Shown piece by piece: positions 8,549 through 15,093 of a stretch of 37,415 bases of DNA (its first letter is position 1; each line of letters begins with the position of its first letter). The notes below the pieces were generated by a model. The model did no database searches. It was given only the letters and a program-made list of their open reading frames with translations, and was not told where the DNA came from. Source of the stretch: an uncultured Prevotellaceae bacterium (GTDB lineage: Bacteria; Bacteroidota; Bacteroidia; Bacteroidales; Bacteroidaceae); NCBI GenBank assembly GCA_946186505.1, contig CAMHNI010000001.1, positions 1-37,415 of the forward strand, written 5' to 3'. The position numbers and the translations under genes were made by a program.

Positions 8549-10461
8549 CCACACCGATACAGGCATTGACCCAGCAGCGGCTGTTGCTCCAGCTGGAATA
8601 CCAGACTGAGAAAGAGGCTTTCCGCCAGCAGACAGAACAGATGGGGCTGGCACGGAGAGTGAAGCGCGGCGATGCCTGGTGGCCGGTACGCATAGGGCGC
8701 AGCTACTACAACTCGCTGAACCAGCTCTGCGTCGAGGTGTTCCGTACTACCGATACCGAGATAGAGCACAACTTTGAGTTTGGACGGCCAGTGGCCTTTT
8801 TCAGGGTGGCTCATGAGTCCCATGAGCCCCAGAAGTCCCAGAAGCTCCACTACTACCCCTTCACCGGCACCGTGAGTTACGTCAACGGCGACTGCATGGT
8901 GGTCTGCGTTCCCGACTCTGCACCGCTCATCGATATGCAGAGTGCAGAACAGGTCGGCGTTCAGCTGTCGTTTGACGAGACATCATACAAGATGATGTTC
9001 GATGCGCTCGACCGGGTAATGCGTGCCAAGGGCAGACTGGGCTATCTGCGCGACCTCTTCTACAGCCGTCAGCAGGCGGAGACGTTCTCATTCGCCCCGC
9101 TGCATTTCCCCTATCTGAACCCGACGCAGGAAGATGCCGTCAACAGTGTGCTGCGGGCCAAGGACGTGGCCGTCGTACACGGTCCTCCCGGCACCGGCAA
9201 GACAACGACACTGGTAGAAGCCATCTACGAGACGCTGCGGCGCGAGAATCAGGTGCTGGTCTGTGCGCAGTCGAACATGGCCGTCGATTGGATATCCGAG
9301 AAACTTGTTGACCGTGGCATCCCTGTATTAAGAATAGGTAATCCCACGCGCGTGAACGACAAGATGTTGTCGTTCACCTACGAGCGCCGCTTTGAGGCCC
9401 ACCCCGACTACGAACTGCTGTGGGCCATCCGCAAGGCCATCCGCGAACTGCGGCAACACCGCAAGCGGGGCGACGAGAAATACCACCAGAAGATGGAACG
9501 CCTCAAAGACCGTGCCAACGAACTGGAGATACGCATCAACCAGCAGCTCTTCGGCGAGGCACGGGTCATCGCCTGTACGCTGGTGGGCAGTGCCAACCGC
9601 CTGCTTGACGGCCAGAAGTTCGGGACGCTGTTTATTGACGAGGCGGCACAAGCTCTTGAGGCAGCCTGCTGGATTCCCATACGCCGCTGCTCACGGGTCA
9701 TTCTGGCCGGTGACCACTGTCAGCTGCCGCCGACGGTGAAGAGCATCGCCGCCCTAAAGGCAGGACTTGGCAAGACGCTGATGGAACGCATCGTCGATAA
9801 CAAGCCCGAGGTGGTGAGGCTGCTGCAGATGCAGTACCGCATGAACGAGGACATCATGCGCTTCTCCTCCGACTGGTTCTATGCTGGTCGCGTGGAACCG
9901 GCTCCCGAGGTGAAGTACCGCTCAATTCTCGACCTGGACGTGCCAATGGAGTGGATAGACACCTCTGCTTTGGTGGAAGGTGAAGGGTGGAGGGTTGAAG
10001 GAGATTTCCACGAGGAATTCGTAGGCGAATCCTTCGGACGCATCAACAAGGCCGAGGCCGAGCTGACACTCGAAACGCTACAGCAGTACTTTGAGCGTAT
10101 CGGCAAGACACGGATTCTCAGCGAGCGGCTTGACGTAGGCATCATCTCACCCTATCGCGCCCAGGTGCAGTACCTGAGGTCGCTGCTGAAAAAGAAGGAG
10201 TACTTCAAGGCTTTCCGTCAGCTCATCACGGTCAACACCGTCGATGGCTTCCAGGGCCAGGAGCGCGACATCATCGTCATCTCACTCGTCCGCTCCAACG
10301 ACGAGGGCCAGATAGGCTTTCTGCGCGACCTGCGCCGCATGAACGTGGCCATCACCCGTGCCCGCATGAAACTCATCATCCTTGGAGATGCCCAGACCAT
10401 GACCCGCCACAGCTTCTACAGACGGCTCTACGAATATGTGCAGGCAATGAAAACAGAATAA
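8545..10461 (+). CDS. Superfamily 1 helicase, IGHMBP2/SMUBP-2/UPF1-like AAA protein
   Basis: 638 residues when started at the ATG that overlaps the GH97 stop; the longer upstream reading frame lies inside GH97 and is not real. Walker A GPPGTGKTTT begins at Gly213 (Lys219, Thr220). Walker B is FIDEAAQA with Asp365/Glu366, followed by LAGDHCQLPPT, QYRMNEDIM, TVDGFQGQERDIIVISLVRSN and NVAITRARMKL, the later SF1 motifs in the correct order. The N-terminal 180 residues fit the beta-barrel/stalk of SMUBP-2-like helicases. It probably unwinds DNA or RNA in the cytoplasm; the cellular role in Bacteroidetes is unclear. Two repeat-derived in-frame insertions sit in it (8812-8847 and 9972-10001). It is 17 bp from dusB, so likely cotranscribed. 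Confidence 0.9.
   Translation: MTTPIQALTQQRLLLQLEYQTEKEAFRQQTEQMGLARRVKRGDAWWPVRIGRSYYNSLNQLCVEVFRTTDTEIEHNFEFGRPVAFFRVAHESHEPQKSQKLHYYPFTGTVSYVNGDCMVVCVPDSAPLIDMQSAEQVGVQLSFDETSYKMMFDALDRVMRAKGRLGYLRDLFYSRQQAETFSFAPLHFPYLNPTQEDAVNSVLRAKDVAVVHGPPGTGKTTTLVEAIYETLRRENQVLVCAQSNMAVDWISEKLVDRGIPVLRIGNPTRVNDKMLSFTYERRFEAHPDYELLWAIRKAIRELRQHRKRGDEKYHQKMERLKDRANELEIRINQQLFGEARVIACTLVGSANRLLDGQKFGTLFIDEAAQALEAACWIPIRRCSRVILAGDHCQLPPTVKSIAALKAGLGKTLMERIVDNKPEVVRLLQMQYRMNEDIMRFSSDWFYAGRVEPAPEVKYRSILDLDVPMEWIDTSALVEGEGWRVEGDFHEEFVGESFGRINKAEAELTLETLQQYFERIGKTRILSERLDVGIISPYRAQVQYLRSLLKKKEYFKAFRQLITVNTVDGFQGQERDIIVISLVRSNDEGQIGFLRDLRRMNVAITRARMKLIILGDAQTMTRHSFYRRLYEYVQAMKTE
8812..8847 (+). repeat. In-frame 9-bp tandem repeat inside the helicase gene
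   Basis: Four units of 9 bp (CATGAGTCC, CATGAGCCC, CAGAAGTCC, CAGAAGCTC) encode residues 90-101, HESHEPQKSQKL. Because 9 bp is three codons, copy-number change would not shift the frame. A related AGTCCC/AGCCC-rich stretch is found at 13693-13725. Confidence 0.75.
9972..10001 (+). repeat. 7-bp tandem repeat inside the helicase gene
   Basis: Imperfect heptamers GGTGGAA, GGTGAAG, GGTGGAG, GGTTGAA plus GG encode EGEGWRVEG between the motifs DTSALV and FHEEFVGESFG. Gain or loss of one unit would shift the frame. It resembles the ATTGAAG heptamer in the SusC gene in period but not in exact sequence. Confidence 0.65.
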
Positions 10462-10478
10462 GACAAACACAACGCGAT

Positions 10479-11429
10479 ATGAAGATAGGAACTATCGACT
10501 ACGGCGAGCGGCCGCTTTTCCTCGCTCCGATGGAAGACGTGACCGACATCGGTTTCCGCATGCTCTGCAAACGGTTCGGAGCGGCAATGGTATATACAGA
10601 ATTCGTGTCAGCCGAGGCGCTGATACGCGACGTGAAATCGACTATCCAGAAACTGACCATCAGCGATGACGAACGCCCGGTGGGCATACAGATCTATGGA
10701 CGCGACATAGAAGCAATGGTCGAGGCCGCCAAGATTGTTGAACAGGCCGGACCAGACCTTATCGACCTGAACTTCGGCTGCCCGGTGAAGAAGGTGGCTG
10801 GCAAGGGTGCCGGAGCCGGCATGCTGCAGAACATTCCCAAGATGCTCGACATCACCCGGCGGGTGGTCGATGCCGTCAGACTGCCGGTGACGACAAAGAC
10901 ACGCCTCGGCTGGAACCACGAACAGCTCATCATCACCCAGCTGGCCGAACAGCTGCAGGAGTGCGGCATACAGGCACTGACCATCCACGGACGCACCCGC
11001 TCGCAGATGTACACTGGACAGGCCGACTGGACGCTGATAGGCGAGGTGAAGCGCAACTCCCGCATCACCATCCCCATCATCGGCAATGGCGACATCACCT
11101 CCATAGACGAGGCCGACGCGGCCTTCGAACGCTACGGTGTGGATGCCGTCATGATTGGCCGTGCCACCTTCGGCTGCCCCTGGATTTTCAGTCGTGAGCC
11201 GCTGACACTCGACGAGAAGATTGACATCCTCGAAGAGCAGCTGCGCATCAATATCGAACGCATTGACATGAAACGCGGCATCCTCCACACACGCCGCCAC
11301 CTCGCCGCCACGCCCGTCTTCAAGGGCATACCCAACTTCCGCCAGACACGCATCAGCATGCTCCGCGCTGAAACGGCGGACGAGCTGATACGAATTCTGG
11401 AAGACTGCCGTGCAATGCTGAAGGCTTAA
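10479..11429 (+). CDS. dusB: tRNA-dihydrouridine synthase (DusB-like)
   Basis: 316 residues, a usual length. The FMN-binding TIM barrel starts with LFLAPMEDVTDIGFRMLC. The catalytic cysteine is Cys101 in LNFGCPVKKVAGKGAGAG; KTRLGW, TIHGRTRSQMYTG, IGNGDI and VMIGRATFGCPW follow in family order, and a helical C-terminal domain contacts tRNA. The enzyme reduces particular uridines of tRNA to dihydrouridine with NADPH. The DusB assignment, rather than another Dus, rests on the KVAGKGAGAG motif and on Dus proteins in this phylum being mostly of this type. It follows the helicase by 17 bp. Confidence 0.93.
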   Translation: MKIGTIDYGERPLFLAPMEDVTDIGFRMLCKRFGAAMVYTEFVSAEALIRDVKSTIQKLTISDDERPVGIQIYGRDIEAMVEAAKIVEQAGPDLIDLNFGCPVKKVAGKGAGAGMLQNIPKMLDITRRVVDAVRLPVTTKTRLGWNHEQLIITQLAEQLQECGIQALTIHGRTRSQMYTGQADWTLIGEVKRNSRITIPIIGNGDITSIDEADAAFERYGVDAVMIGRATFGCPWIFSREPLTLDEKIDILEEQLRINIERIDMKRGILHTRRHLAATPVFKGIPNFRQTRISMLRAETADELIRILEDCRAMLKA

Positions 11430-11441
11430 CTTGGGATAAGT

Positions 11442-11705
11442 ATGACGAAACTGTATGCCGGGTTTCTCGCCCTCCTTCTCTGCCTGCTCGCCGCCTGCGG
11501 CGACGGCCGACAGCGGCGGCTCCAGCTGGAGGAACTGGAGCGGCAGAACCGTGCCGACAGCCTGATGACCAACGACTCGCTGGCCCGCGACCTCGTCCTC
11601 TGGTTCGACCGCCACGGCACGCCCAACGAGCAGATGCGCGCCCACTACATCCTCGGTCGCACCCACTACGACCGCGGTGAGCTGCCCCAGGCCCCAGTTA
11701 GTTAG
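11442..11705 (+). pseudogene. Truncated lipoprotein, N-terminal remnant of a TPR-type protein
   Basis: 87 residues remain. A lipoprotein signal (LLLCLLAAC, lipid-modified Cys at about 19) is followed by a charged linker and one TPR-like helix pair (MRAHYILGRTHYDRGELPQA). The frame then ends PVS-stop. The stop codon's last base (11705) is the first base of the 40-bp inverted repeat that bounds the minisatellite block. In Prevotella-type genomes this start normally belongs to a TPR lipoprotein several hundred residues long. No continuation is recognised after the block, so the rest appears deleted rather than merely interrupted. A short functional lipoprotein is possible but less likely. The start is 12 bp after dusB. 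Confidence 0.65.
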
Positions 11706-11744
11706 TGGTAATAAGGGTGGTAGCAGTGGTGGTATATTACCACT
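11705..11744 (+). repeat. Left arm of the inverted repeat
   Basis: Forty bases that pair with 12032-12071 with two mismatches (GG in place of AA near the inner palindrome). The adjoining bases 11733-11757 also form an inverted match, 23 of 25, with 12105-12129. Confidence 0.85.
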
Positions 11745-11778
11745 TTCACCACTTTTATAGAGTTTATGATTCATTTTC

Positions 11779-11928
11779 GTTGGTTTTTCGTTGGTTTTTC
11801 GTTGGTTTTTCGTTGGTTTTTCGTTGGTTTTCCGTCGGTTTTTCGTCGGTTTTTCGTCGGTTTTTCGTTGGTTTTCCGTTGGTTTTTCGTTGGTTTTCCG
11901 TTGGTTTTTCGTCGGTTTTTCGTCGGTT
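11779..11928. repeat. 11-bp minisatellite, about 13.6 copies
   Basis: Units of GTYGGTTTTYC start at 11779 and recur every 11 bp through 11922. Variants differ only at the two pyrimidine positions (GTTGGTTTTTC, GTCGGTTTTTC, GTTGGTTTTCC). No stop codon occurs in any of six frames, which creates long overlapping open frames that should not be read as genes. Confidence 0.97.
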
Positions 11929-11948
11929 CATGTAGTCCGAAACCATCA

Positions 11949-11998
11949 GAACACCGTTCCAGAAGCCTTGGAACACCGTTCCAAAGCCGCTGGAACGA
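11949..11998. repeat. 22-bp repeat with GGAAC..GTTCC cores
   Basis: GAACACCGTTCCA occurs at 11949-11961 and 11971-11983 and a partial third copy begins at 11993, a period of 22 bp. Each core is a near palindrome. CCAGAAGC and GCTTCTGG flank the set and can pair. Confidence 0.7.
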
Positions 11999-12031
11999 TA
12001 TGCTTCTGGGAGCAAAAGCCTAATATGTTGT

Positions 12032-12071
12032 AGTGGTAATATATTACCACTGCTACCACCCTTATTACCAC
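12032..12071 (-). repeat. Right arm of the inverted repeat
   Basis: Forty bases, inverted copy of 11705-11744. They begin with a perfect 20-bp palindrome. Bases 12072-12232 beyond it show only one more partial arm (12105-12129) and A/T-rich sequence, with no gene recognised. Confidence 0.85.
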
Positions 12072-12104
12072 ATCCCAACAGTTTGTTTTACAGCTAGTTA
12101 ACAA

Positions 12105-12129
12105 TAAAAGTGGTAGAAGTGGTAATATA
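12105..12129 (-). repeat. Detached third copy of the repeat arm
   Basis: These 25 bases are an inverted match (23 of 25) to 11733-11757 at the left end of the block, lying 33 bp outside the right arm. They share the GTGGTAATATA core. Confidence 0.65.
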
Positions 12130-12232
12130 TTTTCAAAAAAAAAGTTGTTGTAATTCTGGACTAAGAACGTCGCGGTGTGCTTTTTTCGTATGATTTATGT
12201 GATCGGGGAATAACAACCGGAAGTCAAAGGGG

Positions 12233-12303
12233 TTGGACGACTCGGATTCGAACCGGGAATGACAGAACCAAAACCTGTAGTGTTACCATTACACCATCGT
12301 CCA
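12233..12303 (-). tRNA. tRNA-Gln (anticodon UUG)
   Basis: Read on the minus strand, the acceptor stem TGGACGA pairs with TCGTCCA. The D arm is GG-TGTAATGGTAACACTA, the anticodon stem ACAGG/TCTGT encloses the loop TTTTGGT with anticodon TTG, and the T arm carries GGTTCGAATCC. The length is 71 bases with discriminator A. No CCA is encoded. It has its own consensus promoter (12322-12353). Confidence 0.95.
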
Positions 12304-12321
12304 ATCGCTTATTAGCGGCTG

Positions 12322-12353
12322 CAAAGGTAGGAAAAATTTGGCATATTGCCAAA
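12322..12353 (-). promoter_or_regulatory. Promoter of tRNA-Gln
   Basis: On the minus strand TTTG (12350-12353), a 20-bp spacer and TACCTTTG (12322-12329) give a full consensus match. The start point would be near 12315, about 12 bases before the tRNA. The -33 element and much of the spacer lie inside the tyrS terminator hairpin. Confidence 0.82.
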
Positions 12354-12360
12354 TTTTTCC
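12330..12360 (-). terminator. Intrinsic terminator of tyrS, overlapping the tRNA-Gln promoter
   Basis: GGAAAAATTTGGCA (12330-12343) and TGCCAAATTTTTCC (12347-12360) form a perfect 14-bp stem with a 3-base loop. It begins about 10 bp past the tyrS stop. The A/T part of the stem supplies the T-run on the minus strand. Confidence 0.75.
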
Positions 12361-12369
12361 TGCTTTATC

Positions 12370-13668
12370 TTATTTAACGATAAGCAAATAGTAGTTCTTT
12401 TTGCCCTTCTGTGCCAATAGGTACTTACCGTCGATGAGGTCATCGGCAGTGACAGGACGCTGCGGGTCGGTCAGTTTCTCCTTGTTGAGGCTGACGCCGC
12501 CGCCCTGCACCATCTTGCGCATCTCACCTTTCGAGGGGAACACGGGGGCTGCTGTCGTAAACAGCTCAATGGCGGGCTGGCCCAACTGGTTGCGGTCAAT
12601 AGTGTGGTGCTCTACACCTTCGAACACGTCGAGGAACGTCTGCTCATCCAACTTTTCCAAAGCCTCCTTCGTTGACTTGCCGAACAGGATGTTGCTGGCC
12701 TCTATGGCAGTGTCGAGATCAGCCTGTGAGTGTACCATCACGGTGACCTCTTCGGCCAGACGGCGCTGCAAGATGCGACGGCCTGGGTCCTGACGATGTT
12801 CGTCGATGAGTTGGTCGATGACGTCTTTTTCCAAAGATGTGAAAATCTTGATATAGCGCTCGGCGTCGTCATCAGAGACATTCAGCCAGAACTGGTAGAA
12901 CTTATAGGGTGTGGTGCGTTTGGGGTCGAGCCAGATGTTTCCGCTCTCGGTCTTGCCGAACTTCTTGCCGTCGCTCTTGGTGATAAGCGGGCAGGTCAGT
13001 GCAAAGGTCTCGACCTCGTTGCCCAGAGTTCGGCGGATGAGTTCAGTACCCGTGGTCATGTTACCCCACTGGTCGTTGCCGCCCAGCTGCAGTTTCACGC
13101 CCTTGTGCTGGTAGAGGTACAGGAAGTCGTAGCCCTGCAGTAGCTGGTAGGTGAACTCGGTAAACGACAGTCCGTCACGGGCGGTACCGTTCAGGCGCTG
13201 CTGCACGGAGTCCTTGGCCATCATGTAGTTCACGGTGATGTGCTTGCCCACCTCGCGGGCGAAGTCTAAGAACGTGAAGTCCTTCATCCAGTCGTAGTTG
13301 TTGACCATCTCAGCGGCGTTGTCACCCTCGGCCTCGAAGTCGAGGAACTTGGCCACCTGGGCCTTGATGCACTCCTGGTTGTGGCGCAGTGTCTCGTCGT
13401 TCAGGAGGTTGCGCTCCTGCGACTTGCCGCTGGGGTCGCCAATCATGCCTGTAGCACCGCCCACCAGGATGATGGGCTTGTGGCCGCAGCGCTGCAGGTG
13501 GCGAAGCATCATAATGCCGCACAGGTGACCGATGTGCAGCGAGTCAGCCGTGGGGTCGGTGCCCAGGTAGGCTGTCACCATCTCCTTCTGCAGGAGTTCT
13601 TCCGTTCCTGGCATCATTTGTGCCAGCATTCCGCGCCAGCGGAGTTCTTCAACAAAGTTTTTTCTCAT
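12370..13668 (-). CDS. tyrS: Tyrosyl-tRNA synthetase
   Basis: 432 residues, the normal bacterial length. The class I signature is HIGH at 45-48 ([14 protein letters not shown]). [15 protein letters not shown] and [28 protein letters not shown] bind tyrosine, and the KMSKS-equivalent is KFGKT at 236-240. The C-terminal 80 or so residues ([19 protein letters not shown]...) are an S4-type RNA-binding domain. The enzyme charges tRNA-Tyr with tyrosine in the cytoplasm. It is last in the metK-to-tyrS run on the minus strand and is followed by an intrinsic terminator. The 44-bp gap to yidD holds a low-complexity repeat. Confidence 0.97.
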   Translation of the reverse strand: MRKNFVEELRWRGMLAQMMPGTEELLQKEMVTAYLGTDPTADSLHIGHLCGIMMLRHLQRCGHKPIILVGGATGMIGDPSGKSQERNLLNDETLRHNQECIKAQVAKFLDFEAEGDNAAEMVNNYDWMKDFTFLDFAREVGKHITVNYMMAKDSVQQRLNGTARDGLSFTEFTYQLLQGYDFLYLYQHKGVKLQLGGNDQWGNMTTGTELIRRTLGNEVETFALTCPLITKSDGKKFGKTESGNIWLDPKRTTPYKFYQFWLNVSDDDAERYIKIFTSLEKDVIDQLIDEHRQDPGRRILQRRLAEEVTVMVHSQADLDTAIEASNILFGKSTKEALEKLDEQTFLDVFEGVEHHTIDRNQLGQPAIELFTTAAPVFPSKGEMRKMVQGGGVSLNKEKLTDPQRPVTADDLIDGKYLLAQKGKKNYYLLIVK

Positions 13669-13692
13669 CGTTATTATTATTTTTTTATTGTT

Positions 13693-13725
13693 GGGCTAAT
13701 GGGACTGATGGATTAGGGGACTGGG
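13693..13725. repeat. AGTCCC/TTAGCCC low-complexity repeat at the yidD 3' end
   Basis: Read on the minus strand this is a chain of CAGTCCC, TAATCC, CAGTCCC and TTAGCCC units of roughly 8-9 bp. It covers the last four codons and stop of yidD (DPVP-stop) and the spacer to tyrS. It is related in composition to the 9-bp repeat in the helicase gene. Confidence 0.6.
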
Positions 13726-13943
13726 TCATAGCCGCTGCCACCCCAGGGGTTGCATCTTAGAATGCGCCATACTGCCAGACAGAGACCCTTAAACGGTCCG
13801 TGTTTCAAGATGGCCTGCCGCGCGTATTCCGAACACGTCGGTGTAAATCGGCACGAGGGCGGTGTATAGGGCGATATGCACACTTGGTAGAACCTGATGG
13901 GCAATACCAGAAGCCAAGACAGGAAATGCTTTAGTTGCCGCAT
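13713..13943 (-). CDS. yidD: Membrane protein insertion efficiency factor YidD
   Basis: 76 residues, usual for the family. An amphipathic/hydrophobic N-terminus ([24 protein letters not shown]) is followed by the family motif [11 protein letters not shown] and the end [13 protein letters not shown]. YidD is a peripheral inner-membrane protein that assists YidC-dependent insertion. It overlaps the rnpA 3' end by 13 bp, the common rnpA-yidD arrangement. The stop lies in a low-complexity repeat, so the tail may be shorter or altered relative to relatives. Confidence 0.95.
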   Translation of the reverse strand: MRQLKHFLSWLLVLPIRFYQVCISPYTPPSCRFTPTCSEYARQAILKHGPFKGLCLAVWRILRCNPWGGSGYDPVP

Positions 13944-14368
13944 ATACTCTCAGCCATACGCTTTACCAGTCTTTCTATGCGGTTGCCCACCTTTGCCGAC
14001 GATACCAGTTCGTCGGCTATCCAGACGAAAGCCACCAACAGCGACTGGTCTGCAGGGACGGCATCGCAGAGTGGCTGTTTGTTCAGTCGGTAGGCCTCGC
14101 GTATCTGCCGTTTCACACGGTTGCGGTCAACGGCATGCTTCAGCCTCTTCTTAGGCACGCTGATCAGAATCTGTACGGGAACGCCGGTCTGACAACGCGG
14201 AATCTTTTGGTAAACGGCTCTCAGCGGGTAAGCAACCGCTGACATGCTGCCACTGCCAAAGAGCGTCTCTATCAGTCGAGTGCTGACAATGTGCTCTTTC
14301 TTGGGAAAAGATGCACCGCTCACCACAACGTCAGTCTTGTATTTCGAACAGGTAATGCTGCAGTGCAC
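13931..14368 (-). CDS. rnpA: Ribonuclease P protein component
   Basis: Up to 145 residues. The RNase P protein signature is [20 protein letters not shown], preceded by [11 protein letters not shown]. The protein binds the catalytic RNA and helps trim the 5' ends of tRNA precursors. The ATG at 14368 makes the gene overlap hemD by 38 bp and adds a poorly conserved-looking leader ([15 protein letters not shown]). GTG codons at 14326 and 14323, just past the hemD stop (14331-14333), would give about 130 residues beginning at [12 protein letters not shown] and look at least as likely. Confidence 0.92.
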   Translation of the reverse strand: MHCSITCSKYKTDVVVSGASFPKKEHIVSTRLIETLFGSGSMSAVAYPLRAVYQKIPRCQTGVPVQILISVPKKRLKHAVDRNRVKRQIREAYRLNKQPLCDAVPADQSLLVAFVWIADELVSSAKVGNRIERLVKRMAESICGN

Positions 14369-15080
14369 CAGTCATAGAGGGATACTTCTCAGTGGGAGCC
14401 TCGATATCTAAGCGCAGACCGGCATCCTTTGCTGCCTGAGCGGTAGCTGGGCCAAAAGTGGCAATGGCAATGTCACCCTGTTTGAAGTTGGGAAAGTTCT
14501 TAGTGAGCGACTCGATACCAGAGGGGCTGAAGAAAATCAGCATATCGTAGTCGAAGTTTGTGATTTCCTCAGGAGTGAAGTCATTGCTGACCGTGCGGTA
14601 CATGACACACTCCTTGTGGTTCAACTTCTTCGAGTCAAGCAGCTGGGTGATAGCGTCGTTATGGACATCGCTCATGGGAACAAGGTACTTTTCGGTCTTG
14701 TGCTTCACCATCGTGGGAATGAGGTCGTCGATGCGACCAGTTGTTCCGAAGAACACCTTACGTTTGCGATATTGCACGTACTTCTGTATATAGAGGGCTA
14801 TGGTCTCTGTGACGCAGAAATACTTCATGTCCTCAGGGATGTTGACGCGCAGTTCCTTAGCCAGAGTAAAGAAATGATCGATGGCATGACGCGAGGTGAA
14901 CACAATGGCTGTATGGTCCAGGATACTGATTTTCTGTGTACGGAACTCCTTGGCCGAAATTCCCTCTACCTTAATGAAGGGACGGAAAACCAATTCAACA
15001 TCAAACTTGTTGGCGATGTCGTAATAGGGAGACTTCTCGCTTGCGGGCTTCGGCTGCGAAACCAAAATCTTCTTTATCAT
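14331..15080 (-). CDS. hemD: Uroporphyrinogen-III synthase (HemD family)
   Basis: 249 residues in the two-lobed HemD pattern. The N-terminal lobe starts KKILVSQPKP with AIVFTSRHAIDHFF; the C-terminal lobe carries YLVPMSDVHNDAI, YRTVSNDF, LIFFSPSGIESL and IATFGPATAQAAKDAGL. The family closes hydroxymethylbilane to uroporphyrinogen III in heme/siroheme synthesis. Sequence conservation in this family is low, so the call leans on the overall pattern and on the rnpA-hemD-DUF4271 neighbourhood, which is common in Bacteroidales. Confidence 0.88.
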   Translation of the reverse strand: MIKKILVSQPKPASEKSPYYDIANKFDVELVFRPFIKVEGISAKEFRTQKISILDHTAIVFTSRHAIDHFFTLAKELRVNIPEDMKYFCVTETIALYIQKYVQYRKRKVFFGTTGRIDDLIPTMVKHKTEKYLVPMSDVHNDAITQLLDSKKLNHKECVMYRTVSNDFTPEEITNFDYDMLIFFSPSGIESLTKNFPNFKQGDIAIATFGPATAQAAKDAGLRLDIEAPTEKYPSMTGALQHYLFEIQD

Positions 15081-15093
15081 TTCTCTTTGTGTC

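Larger units (their letters stand above)
11705..12071. mobile_element. Inverted-repeat-bounded block with minisatellite core (MITE-like, unclassified)
   Basis: A 367-bp block has ends at 11705-11744 and 12032-12071 that are inverted copies of each other, 38 matches in 40 (left GTGGTAATAAGGGTGGTAGC onward). The inner half of the right arm, AGTGGTAATATATTACCACT (12032-12051), is itself a perfect palindrome. Inside are an 11-bp minisatellite and a 22-bp repeat. There is no transposase and no clear target-site duplication. It sits between a truncated lipoprotein and tRNA-Gln. I do not recognise the family. It could be a non-autonomous element, a folded RNA/DNA structure or an end product of recombination. 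Confidence 0.6.

Noticed and set aside
7691..8653. 320-codon open frame antisense to the GH97 gene
   Set aside because: It is a shadow of a GC-rich coding strand, with a repetitive Val/Gly/Ala/His/Leu composition and no recognisable domain; the GH97 frame on the plus strand is clearly real.
10608..11774. 388-codon open frame antisense to dusB
   Set aside because: It mirrors dusB codon periodicity, shows no motif and runs into the inverted-repeat arm.
11705..12078. Four overlapping open frames with WFFVGFSLVFR-type or KPTENQRKTDE-type repeats
   Set aside because: They arise because the 11-bp unit has no stop in any frame; none has a plausible start context or flanking domain.
11705..12129. 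CRISPR array
   Set aside because: The 11-bp units are directly adjacent without spacers and no cas gene is present.
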